This document shows, piece after piece, positions 1 to 5,830 of a stretch of 15,967 bases of DNA. The notes beneath the pieces were generated by a model. The model did not search any database and had not been told where the DNA came from. It saw nothing but the letters and a program-made list of their open reading frames with translations. This DNA comes from B4-G1 sp964393895 (GTDB lineage Bacteria > Chloroflexota > Anaerolineae > B4-G1), in NCBI GenBank assembly GCA_964393895.1, contig CAYMWP010000111.1, positions 1-15,967 of the forward strand, in the 5' to 3' direction. Both the position numbers and the translations under genes were made by a program. Each line of letters starts with the position of its first letter. Position 1 is the stretch's first letter.

Positions 1-65
1 AATCCTTGACGGCTTGTCTTGGACAAGCACCATTAATCCTTGACGGCTTGTCTTGGACAAGCACC
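1..65. repeat. 34-bp period tandem repeat, two copies, each with a hairpin
   Basis: Two identical 31-nt copies lie at 1-31 and 35-65, separated by 3 nt. Each contains a perfect 7-bp stem, GCTTGTC / GACAAGC, with a TTG loop (12-28 and 46-62). The first copy starts at base 1, so the array may continue beyond the left edge. A 3-nt separator is far too short for CRISPR spacers. The function is unknown. Confidence 0.85.
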
Positions 66-99
66 GTATTCTAAATGAGAATGGCCTAACTGTCAATCG

Positions 100-269
100 C
101 GGGATTTGTGGTGATTGCCCACATCTCACCACAGAGACACAGAGAGCACAGAGAAAACACAAAAATGTCCTATCTCGGTGTCCTCCGCGCCCCTGTGGTG
201 AAAAAACGATCACCTCGAACAGACATCTGCATACTTGTGGGTAATCACGAACGGGATTTGTGGTGATTG
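100..269 (+). repeat. Direct repeat pair of 18 nt enclosing a palindromic element
   Basis: The sequence cgggatttgtggtgattg occurs at 100-117 and again at 252-269, 152 bp apart. Both copies are followed by a ccaca-containing stretch. The palindrome at 127-200 lies between them. The layout could reflect duplication during insertion of the palindrome, or two neighbouring copies of a longer dispersed repeat. Confidence 0.75.
127..200. repeat. Palindromic dispersed element, CACCACAG...CTGTGGTG
   Basis: Perfect 8-bp outer arms (CACCACAG at 127-134, CTGTGGTG at 193-200) enclose imperfectly complementary interiors (gagacacagag against ctcggtgtcct). The element is about 74 bp and has no coding content. 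It is one of three similar palindromes between 120 and 650. Confidence 0.65.
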
Positions 270-316
270 TCCACAAGTCAGAACAAAGTCAGTGACAACG
301 CTTTCTTTGAAGCGCA

Positions 317-358
317 AAGGTCGCCAAGAAACGCCTTTTTGATCCTCTTTGCGACCTT
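317..358. repeat. Palindromic dispersed element, AAGGTCGC...GCGACCTT
   Basis: AAGGTCGC (317-324) pairs with GCGACCTT (351-358). The flanks (gcgcaaagg, cttggcgtgctttgcgg) extend the resemblance to the common cgcaaag/cgccaagg style of dispersed repeat. A related fragment (gcaaagacgcccagggcgcaaa) occurs near 3895-3915. Confidence 0.55.
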
Positions 359-462
359 GGCGTGCTTTGCGGTAAAATGTGGGTAACTTGACAATGGCAC
401 TTGGCCGATCTCGGACCTCCGAGGTCTAAAAAATAGCTTCGAGCAGCAAAAATCGTGGCTTC

Positions 463-505
463 TGGACACAGAGAACGCGGATAAACTACATCCGGCTGAG
501 AAGGC
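463..505 (+). repeat. 43-bp dispersed repeat, copy A (inverse of 12530-12572)
   Basis: This 43-nt stretch, starting tggacacagag and ending ggctgagaaggc, is the exact reverse complement of 12530-12572. Weaker similarity continues for about 25 nt beyond it in both copies (a cacagagaat-caac block). Neither copy here is coding. The other copy runs into the end of the VanZ-like gene. Confidence 0.9.
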
Positions 506-565
506 CCGAAGATCCACAGAGAATGCAACAAAAACTTGTGTAAGCGTTCAGGCATATTTTGGAGA

Positions 566-646
566 ACCACGAAGGGCACGAAGGACACCAAGAAAGTGAC
601 AAGTTCTGCGACTGTTTTTGGTTTTTTCCTTTGTGTCCTTTGTGGT
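566..646. repeat. Palindromic dispersed element, ACCAC...GTGGT
   Basis: ACCAC (566-570) and GTGGT (642-646) are outer arms, and AAGGACAC (581-588) pairs with GTGTCCTT (633-640). The element is about 81 bp, with a T-rich centre. It is the same style as the elements at 127-200 and 317-358. Confidence 0.6.
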
Positions 647-829
647 AAAACAGGCTTTCCCTTGAACAGTTACAAACTTGTTTTTCTCCGTGTTCCTCTG
701 TGAGATCCTCTGCGAATATCTGTGTTACAGTCCATACGGTGTCTTGGGCTTCCTGGCTGGCGCGGGGAATGCGACCGCGTGACCCTGATGGACGAGGGAC
801 ACATCGTCGTGACCGGTCGTAAACATAAA

Positions 830-860
830 GCCTCCCGCAGGCCGCCAGCCCGCGGGAGGC
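830..860 (-). terminator. Probable rho-independent terminator of the beta-helix gene
   Basis: A perfect 9-bp GC-rich stem, gcctcccgc (830-838) / gcgggaggc (852-860), has a 13-nt loop. On the minus strand it is followed by a T-rich run (tttatgttta). It lies 27 nt after the stop codon of the beta-helix gene, which fits an intrinsic terminator for that transcript. The T-tract is interrupted, so termination strength is uncertain. Confidence 0.75.
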
Positions 861-887
861 TCGTAGTTGAACTTGGCCGGCCGTTGG

Positions 888-2955
888 CTACTGACAATTC
901 CTCAGCACCAGCGGCAGATAGATCCGAAAGTCGGTGATGAGAATATCGCGCGTGGCGGGCACAGGTACCACGCCGCCAAAGTTCTCGACCGTGACGGTGA
1001 CCGTCTTTGTGCCTGGCGTCGTCCAGCTATAGGTGACGACTTCCACGCCCTGTCCACTATCCGGCATCGGCGTCCAGGTGTACACGAGCGGAAGTGTGGC
1101 CGTGGGCGGGCTGACGGTCGCCGTGAAGGTGTAGTTCTCGCCGACGATGCCATCGTCCGCACCCTCGACGCTGACACTCGCCGGAGCCACCGGCACGAGC
1201 TCGTAGGCCCCCATGTCACATTTGCCGGCCGCTCCCTGGGGCCGGGTCACGCCGCGCTGATCAACCGTCGTCAGGCCCGGCAGACAGAGGCCGTTGTCAA
1301 TGGTCGGGCTGCCACCCAGGAGAGGATGGACCCAAACACCGCTATCGTAGGCCAGCGGGCCGAGCAGAGCATCGGTGTCCGAGATATCAGTGGTGGCGCT
1401 GAAGCCGCAGTCGGTGCCATCTTCCAGGTTGTAACCATTGGAGGTCAGCCCGCCGACGCAATTGGTCACGCCGTTGTGGGCGACGATGGTATTCTGCACA
1501 GTGATCGCGCCGCCCGAGTGGTGGATACCGACCCCTCCCACACCGGATGCCGTGTTGCTGGCGACGGTGGTATAGGTCAGCATAGTCGCGCCTTCGTGGA
1601 CAGAGAGACCGCCGCCGTGCTCGCCGGCCGCGTTGCGGCTGACGGTGGTGTTGACCAGGACCAACATAGCCGCGACATTGTCGATATAGACCCCGCCGCC
1701 GTGACCGCCAGCAGTGTTGCTGACAATCTGCCCCCCGCTCAGCGTCGCGCTGCCAAAGCTGACGCGCACTCCGCCGCCAGACATCGTGGCGTGGTTGTCC
1801 ATCATCCGCCCTCCGCTCAACACCGCACTGCCATCATGGACGTACATTCCACCGGCCGAAGTGGCAGAGTTATGATCAATGGCGCTGGCACCGGTCTGGG
1901 TAAAGACACCGCCGCTCTGCCAGATGCACACCCCGCCACCGATATTGGCCGAGTTGCTGAGAATTTGCCCCCCGCTCAACGTCGCGTGACCATACTCGAG
2001 GTACACCCCGCCGCCGTAGCTTTCGGCGGTGTTGCTGACGATCTGCCCCCCGTTCAACGTCGCACTGCCACTCCAGACGAACAACCCGCCGCCGTTCGTC
2101 TCGGCGGTGTTACTGACGATCCGTCCCCCGCTCAACGTCCCGCTGCCAAAATTGATGTACACACCGCCCCCCCCTGCTTCCGGCGGTGTTACTGATGACC
2201 TGTTCCTCGTTCAACGTCGCGCTGCCAAGTGCCAACGAACATACCCCCCCACTGACATTGGCCGAGTTATTGCTGATCTGCCCTCCGCTCAGCGTCCCGC
2301 TGCCCAAGTTGATCCACACCCCGCCGCCGTTGTTGGCGGTGTTGCTGACGACTTGTCCCCCGCTCAGCACCGCACTTCCGGACCAGATGCCAATCCCGCC
2401 GCCATTGAGAGTGGCAGTGTTGCTGCTGACGATGGTGTTAATGAGCGTCAGATCGGCGTCATAGTCAACGATGCCGCCGCCATAGCCAGTGACGTTGCCG
2501 CCCATGATCGTCACGCCAGAGATGACAACCGTGCCCGCGCCAGGCCGAACGTCCAGGATCCGGTCAGAGATGATGCCACTGGCGTCAATGGTCGTCAGAC
2601 CAGGGCCAGCGCCAGTGATGGTCACGACGTCAGTGACGTCCAGGTCGCCCGTAGCGGCGCTATCATCGTTGATCCCGGTCACGGTCAGGACGTGAGTGCC
2701 GGCCCCCAAGGTGATGGTGTCATCCTCGCCATTATCGTTGGCTATGATGAGGGCGTCCCGCAAGGAACAGTCAGTGCTACACTCGCCATCGTTCTCGTCG
2801 GTCAGGATGTCCACGGTAAAACTCGCCGCGCGGGCAACCGGCAACTGGCCGCCGCCCAACAGCCATCCTTCGACTATGCTCAAACCAAGCACCAGCGCCA
2901 GGGTCAACCCCAGACCGAGGGTGAAAGCCACGAACAGTTTTCGGATTCTCAGCAT
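888..2955 (-). CDS. Secreted CSLREA / right-handed beta-helix surface protein, split by a frameshift
   Basis: Predicted extracellular protein of unknown ligand, about 688 residues if the frameshift is repaired. The chosen ATG at 2955 has AAGGAAG just upstream and begins a signal peptide: basic MLRIRK, a long hydrophobic stretch, then ARAAS near residue 43. A CSLRDAL motif follows at about 63-69, as in CSLREA-domain proteins. Next come glycine-rich repeats of about 26 residues (SGGQIVSNTA...GGGVY) typical of beta-helix or chlamydial Pmp-like folds. After these come a region resembling the choice-of-anchor Q domain (LLGPLAYDSG...GAYEL), a PKD-like domain (YTFTATVSPP...TKTVTVTV), and the C-terminal tail IYLPLVLRNCQ, a common ending of Chloroflexota secreted proteins. 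The reading frame breaks at a run of eight C on the plus strand (2167-2174). The upstream frame runs to 2110 and the downstream frame continues to 888. Losing one G restores GGGVYINFGSG. This may be slippage, phase variation or a sequencing error. Confidence 0.85.
1720..2420 (-). repeat. Intragenic ~78-bp repeats coding for beta-helix coils
   Basis: The motif resembling ctgacgatctgccccccg recurs at 1720, 1798, 1957, 2035, 2113, 2192, 2270 and 2345. Most steps are 78 bp (26 codons), with one gap of 159 and one last step of 75. The 2113-2192 step is 79 bp, the only one out of frame, and it holds the C8 run. Each unit codes for a LSGGQIVSNTA...GGGVY coil of the helix. Confidence 0.85.
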
Positions 2956-3075
2956 GCTTCTTCCTTTTTCCAACAAGACATCAAGACACGAAATCTCGTA
3001 TCTCCAGGATCGTTGCCTGTCGCACGCTCGGCGCCACACAGTTCCCAGTGTCGCCAGATCGAATCACATCAACCA

Positions 3076-3089
3076 GGCCGGTGGAGGTC
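3076..3089 (+). repeat. 14-bp inverted repeat, arm next to the DUF4013 stop
   Basis: GGCCGGTGGAGGTC here is the exact reverse complement of 3820-3833. The two arms bracket the DUF4013 gene, 22 bp beyond its stop and 36 bp before its start. Confidence 0.8.
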
Positions 3090-3111
3090 CGTCGAGTCAG
3101 ACTCATCCTGG

Positions 3112-3783
3112 CTATAGAGCAGCAGGCTTGGCCTGGCGGTAGAGCGATCCATACAGAAAAGCCATAATCAGTTGAGCGTAAAACAGTGTAAAGAGCAAGC
3201 CAACGCCACACGCGATCAGGCCAACGAACTCGGCGACTATGGCTGCCACCACAGTCACCAACAACACGATGAACGCAGGGCCGATGTTGTTCTTGAGCAT
3301 CTCAAAAAGTTCGCTGAACTGGAACGCCGCGCCAAACTCACCGCTCTCGGCGTATTTGCCCCACACAAAGGGCATTATCAGGCCCAGCAAGATGGAGTAG
3401 AGGAGTATGAGGCAACCACAACAGGCGCTCACCCCGATGGTCAAAGGGACCAAGACTTCCATCACGTCTTGATCAACGCTTTCGGCCAAAACTGGGACCA
3501 TGTTACCAGCCTGGGCGCATACACTGAAGAGGATCAACGGCAGGGCGTAGACGAGCGAAATCACCCACAACTTCAAACCTTCGACCAGCTTGCCCCCAAA
3601 GTCGTCAATCTCTGGCAGCGGAACCTCTCGCCCGGCGATGACGTTTTTCATCGTTTCGAATATGTACCCCAGGGCGAAAAACGGCCCCACGATCGGGATC
3701 AGCATGATCACACCGCCGAGCAGCACCTTCTTTATCCAATCCTGATCTTCTGTGACGTACGTAAAAGACCTTCCGATATCCAT
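3112..3783 (-). CDS. DUF4013-family polytopic membrane protein
   Basis: A 223-residue integral membrane protein of unknown function. The opening (MDIGRSFTYVTEDQDWIKKVLLGG), the IPIVG-PFFALGYIFETMKNV stretch and the PLPEIDDFGGKLVEGLKLW segment match DUF4013 proteins of bacteria and archaea as I remember them. Hydrophobic segments lie at about 21-43, 72-92, 108-143, 166-190 and 192-212, suggesting five or six membrane passes. Cysteines cluster at 121-124 (CCGC) in the middle helix. The start is well supported: AGGAGG lies 6 nt before the ATG at 3783. It has its own strong promoter (4007-4035) and a leader of about 215 nt, so it is probably expressed apart from the HAD gene. The molecular role is not known. 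The length is typical and the gene looks intact. Confidence 0.85.
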   Translation of the reverse strand: MDIGRSFTYVTEDQDWIKKVLLGGVIMLIPIVGPFFALGYIFETMKNVIAGREVPLPEIDDFGGKLVEGLKLWVISLVYALPLILFSVCAQAGNMVPVLAESVDQDVMEVLVPLTIGVSACCGCLILLYSILLGLIMPFVWGKYAESGEFGAAFQFSELFEMLKNNIGPAFIVLLVTVVAAIVAEFVGLIACGVGLLFTLFYAQLIMAFLYGSLYRQAKPAAL

Positions 3784-4000
3784 TCTAGTCCTCCTTTTTC
3801 AAAAATGAAACATCCCATAGACCTCCACCGGCCCGAGATGATGACAACCAAAAGATGCAAAGAAACGGCCCTTCCAAAAGGGCTGTCCTCACCGCAAAGA
3901 CGCCCAGGGCGCAAATTTTTTCGAACGATGAATGTCGAGCCAAACGCGGGGAACTGGACCGGGCACTCATTGCCCGGCCTAGGCACTCCTACCGATGCCT
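3784..4000 (-). promoter_or_regulatory. Long structured 5' leader (or small RNA) before the DUF4013 gene
   Basis: Transcription from the promoter at 4007-4035 would start near 4000 and give a leader of about 215 nt. Three perfect stem-loops follow one another: CTACCGA/TCGGTAG (3989-4006), CCGGGCA/TGCCCGG (3959-3977, loop of 5) and GCCCTT/AAGGGC (3868-3883, loop of 4). The last is followed on the minus strand by cgtttctttgc, a weak terminator-like tail. A gcaaagacgcccagggcgcaaa repeat fragment lies between. I do not recognise a known riboswitch. A short RNA ending near 3860, an attenuator, or mere repeat debris are all possible. Confidence 0.45.
3820..3833 (+). repeat. 14-bp inverted repeat, arm upstream of the DUF4013 start
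   Basis: GACCTCCACCGGCC is the partner of 3076-3089. It lies in the leader of the DUF4013 gene, 36 nt upstream of the ATG. In a full transcript the two arms could pair across the coding region. Confidence 0.8.
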
Positions 4001-4006
4001 CGGTAG

Positions 4007-4035
4007 AATATATAGCAAATCACAAACTATGTCAA
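4007..4035 (-). promoter_or_regulatory. Sigma70-type promoter for the DUF4013 gene
   Basis: On the minus strand TTGACA (4030-4035) and TATATT (4007-4012) are separated by exactly 17 nt of AT-rich spacer. This is a near-consensus housekeeping promoter in an otherwise GC-rich window. It starts 22 nt after the HAD stop codon and points at the DUF4013 gene. Confidence 0.8.
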
Positions 4036-4057
4036 ATCAACTATCGAAGAGGAGGCG

Positions 4058-4789
4058 TTAACCTCCCTCAAGCCCTCTCGCGCCACTCAGCCACGCCAAC
4101 AGGTCCACCAGCCTCCCCTGCCCAACCGGCGTCACTTGGTCCGCGGGCGGCTCCTCGCCGGGGTCCGTGACCCAGTAGGCGGGGATACCAACCGAGGCAG
4201 GAGTGGCGACGTCCCACTCCCAATGATCACCCGCCATCAGACACTCGTCAGGCCGCCGGCCCAGGTGCTCCAGAATCTCGCGGTAGTAGGCCGGACTATC
4301 TTTGGTAGCGTGCATATCCTCGTAGACAGTCACCAGCGCGTAATCGAACTCGGTCACGGGCACGCCGGCCCAATCCAGGCGCTGCTCAATGGCCGTGCGG
4401 GGAAAGAGAGGGTTGGTCGCGATGACCACCTGCAAACCGCGCTCAAAAGCCCACTCGACCAAAGCGCGCGCCTCCGGCCGGCGCTGCGTCAGGGGTTGCA
4501 GCTTGGGGAACTCTTCGGCGTAGAAGCGTTCAAAGAGCGGCTCCAACTCTTCTCGCTCGTATCCCAGCGCCGGGTAAAAGGCGGCCGCAAACACTTGCTC
4601 GTTGGTGGGGCCGCTGCCATCGTTGCCCATCATGACCCGCGAGGCGCGCATCAACTCGGAGAGCAATCGCTCAGGAGGAACCAGATGGGCTACGTGGCTG
4701 GAAAGAGCGCGGGAGTAGGCCGGCATAAAGGCCTCTATCGAATTGCCCAACAACGTGTCGTCCAGATCAAAGAGAATGGCTTTGAGCAT
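4058..4789 (-). CDS. HAD-superfamily hydrolase
   Basis: A 243-residue cytosolic phosphatase-type protein of the haloacid dehalogenase superfamily. Motif I is FDLDDT (nucleophile D8, acid D10), motif II ATN (T125), the motif III lysine is probably K163 (TKDSP), and motif IV is GDHWEWD (D188, D193). A helical cap lies at about 15-100, as in subfamily I. The substrate cannot be told from sequence; many such proteins act on sugar phosphates or phosphoglycolate. I chose the ATG at 4789 because GGAG sits 6 nt before it; the in-frame TTG at 4801 overlaps that site. It follows the Cys-rich gene after a strong hairpin, so it may be partly uncoupled from the efp transcript. A GGAGG/CCTCC hairpin spans its stop codon. 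Confidence 0.88.
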   Translation of the reverse strand: MLKAILFDLDDTLLGNSIEAFMPAYSRALSSHVAHLVPPERLLSELMRASRVMMGNDGSGPTNEQVFAAAFYPALGYEREELEPLFERFYAEEFPKLQPLTQRRPEARALVEWAFERGLQVVIATNPLFPRTAIEQRLDWAGVPVTEFDYALVTVYEDMHATKDSPAYYREILEHLGRRPDECLMAGDHWEWDVATPASVGIPAYWVTDPGEEPPADQVTPVGQGRLVDLLAWLSGARGLEGG

Positions 4790-4800
4790 TGCGTTCTCCA

Positions 4801-4833
4801 AAACCCCTGGGTTTTCTGAAACCCCAGGGGTTT
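4801..4833 (-). terminator. Long hairpin between the Cys-rich gene and the HAD gene
   Basis: AAACCCCT (4801-4808) pairs with AGGGGTTT (4826-4833), and the stem continues inside with GGGTTT / AAACCC around one bulged base. On the minus strand the stem ends in GGGGTTTT, like an intrinsic terminator for the efp transcript. The GGAG ribosome site of the HAD gene begins directly after it. It overlaps the Cys-rich stop codon. The AAACCCCTGGGGTTT type palindrome may also be a dispersed repeat. Confidence 0.6.
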
Positions 4834-5167
4834 AGTGGTCTAGTGCCTCGAAAACCGCCGCCGCCTGGGGATGACAGTGGCCACAGCCAACGTAGGGGTC
4901 GGCCACTTCCACGTGGTGCTCGGTGCAGACGGCGTATACCTCGACGCGGCGCACCAGCCCCAGCCAGCGGCGGACTACCCTGGCCTCCAGCACCATATTG
5001 GGGCAACCGTTAGCACGCAGGATTCCAGGTACCGGACAGCGGGCGCACAGCTTGGGCTCCCACGCCAGGCGAGAATCGCGCCCGACGAGACGACATTCCT
5101 GGGTGGAGCGACCGCGATAAAAATCCTCATAGTAATAGGGGCACTCACTGCCAGCAGGGGTACGCAT
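4832..5167 (-). CDS. Small cysteine-rich protein, probable metal binder, unknown function
   Basis: A 111-residue soluble protein that I do not recognise as a named family. It has eight cysteines (9, 25, 41, 44, 55, 81, 95, 98) and histidines near the last ones (84, 85, 99). The pairs CARC (41-44) and CGHC (95-98) look like zinc-ribbon or Fe-S ligands. There is no signal peptide or membrane segment. It begins 10 nt after the efp stop codon with GGAAG as ribosome site, so it is co-transcribed with efp and may be co-translated. The stop codon lies in the hairpin at 4801-4833. Codon use looks like its neighbours. The regular cysteine spacing and the operon position favour a real gene; a role linked to translation is only inference. 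Confidence 0.7.
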   Translation of the reverse strand: MRTPAGSECPYYYEDFYRGRSTQECRLVGRDSRLAWEPKLCARCPVPGILRANGCPNMVLEARVVRRWLGLVRRVEVYAVCTEHHVEVADPYVGCGHCHPQAAAVFEALDH

Positions 5168-5177
5168 TGGCTTCCAG

Positions 5178-5735
5178 CTACACCCGCGTGACGTACTCGC
5201 CCGTGCGGGTGTCCACGCGGAGCACGTCCCCCTGCTCGACGAACAGGGGCACCTGCACCTTCAAACCGGTCTCTAGCGTCACCTTCTTCAGCGCGCCGGT
5301 GGCCGTGTCGCCAGCGACGGCCAGCGGAGCCTCGACTACCTCCAGTTCCACCGTCGTAGGCAGCTCCACGTCCAGAGCTTCTCCGTCGTGAGTGGAGAGC
5401 ATCAATTCCATATTCTCCTTGAGATAGGGAATCTGATCCCCCAATACAGAAGCGGATATGGGACTCTGCTCGTAGGTCTCGGTGTCCATAAAATAATACA
5501 GGTCGCCATCGTTGTAAAGATACTGCACCCCGCGCCGCTCGACGCGGATATCTTCCACCCGGTCGCCGGAGATAAAGTTGTGCTGGATGGTCGCACCGGT
5601 GCGCAGGTTGCGCAACGTGGTACGGATGGTCGCCTTGCCCCGCCCCGGCTTGTGATGCTGGTACTCTAACACCTTGTACAGCTCGCCGTCCATCGTGAAA
5701 GTGACACCCTTGCGCAATTCGTTGACGTCAATCAT
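5178..5735 (-). CDS. efp: Elongation factor P
   Basis: A 185-residue translation factor that binds ribosomes stalled at polyproline and promotes peptide bond formation. The three beta-barrel domains are visible: a KOW-like N-terminal domain (1-63), a central OB domain with DLYYFMDTETYEQ (about 80-92), and a C-terminal OB domain ending in the family motif GDVLRVDTRTGEYVTRV. The loop that reaches the peptidyl-transferase centre reads KPGRGKA, with arginine 32 at the tip, where Escherichia coli has the modified lysine 34. The start at 5735 is typical (MIDVNELRKG) and AAGGAG lies just before it. It has its own promoter (5803-5830), whose -35 box overlaps the stop codon of the sufB-like gene. The Cys-rich gene follows at once. 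Confidence 0.97.
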   Translation of the reverse strand: MIDVNELRKGVTFTMDGELYKVLEYQHHKPGRGKATIRTTLRNLRTGATIQHNFISGDRVEDIRVERRGVQYLYNDGDLYYFMDTETYEQSPISASVLGDQIPYLKENMELMLSTHDGEALDVELPTTVELEVVEAPLAVAGDTATGALKKVTLETGLKVQVPLFVEQGDVLRVDTRTGEYVTRV

Positions 5736-5752
5736 GGTTGGCTCCTTTCATA

Positions 5753-5802
5753 CAGGTGCAATGCACTTTTACGCAACGGAAGGTTGCGCTGCATCGCACC
5801 TG
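5753..5802 (-). repeat. Nested hairpin in the efp leader
   Basis: The outer arms are caggtgcaatgca (5753-5765) and tgcatcgcacctg (5790-5802), complementary except for one position. An inner stem is GCAAC (5773-5777) / GTTGC (5783-5787). The structure lies between the efp -10 box and its ribosome site and overlaps the likely transcription start. It could act as an operator, as a leader structure, or as a weak terminator for the suf genes. Confidence 0.7.
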
Positions 5803-5830
5803 ATTATACCCGTTCCATCCGCTTCGTCAA
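5803..5830 (-). promoter_or_regulatory. Sigma70-type promoter for efp
   Basis: On the minus strand TTGACG (5825-5830) and a perfect TATAAT (5803-5808) are 16 nt apart. The predicted start, near 5796, gives a leader of about 60 nt. The -35 box overlaps the TGA stop codon of the upstream gene. Confidence 0.85.

Larger units (their letters stand above)
66..829. other. Gene-free stretch rich in degenerate palindromic repeats
   Basis: I see no credible gene here. The short open frames have no ribosome binding site, no recognisable motif, and low-complexity translations of CACAGAG-type sequence. The stretch is made of at least three separate imperfect palindromes of the ACCACAGAG...CTCTGTGGT style (listed individually), a direct repeat of 18 nt at 100-117 and 252-269 (cgggatttgtggtgattg), a segment shared with 12530-12572, and a small GACCTC/GAGGTC palindrome at 414-426. 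Sequences of this kind are dispersed through many Chloroflexota-like and other environmental genomes. I infer accumulated repeat debris, not genes. Confidence 0.7.

Noticed and set aside
1..65. Possible CRISPR array
   Set aside because: Only two copies, with a 3-nt separator; real spacers are about 30 nt and no cas genes are present.
53..244. 63-codon plus-strand frame in the repeat region
   Set aside because: It is built from the palindromic CACAGAG repeat and has no ribosome site.
867..3117. Long plus-strand open frames (442 and 362 codons) opposite the beta-helix gene
   Set aside because: They are shadows of the repetitive, GC-rich minus-strand gene: low-complexity translation, no ribosome site, no domains.
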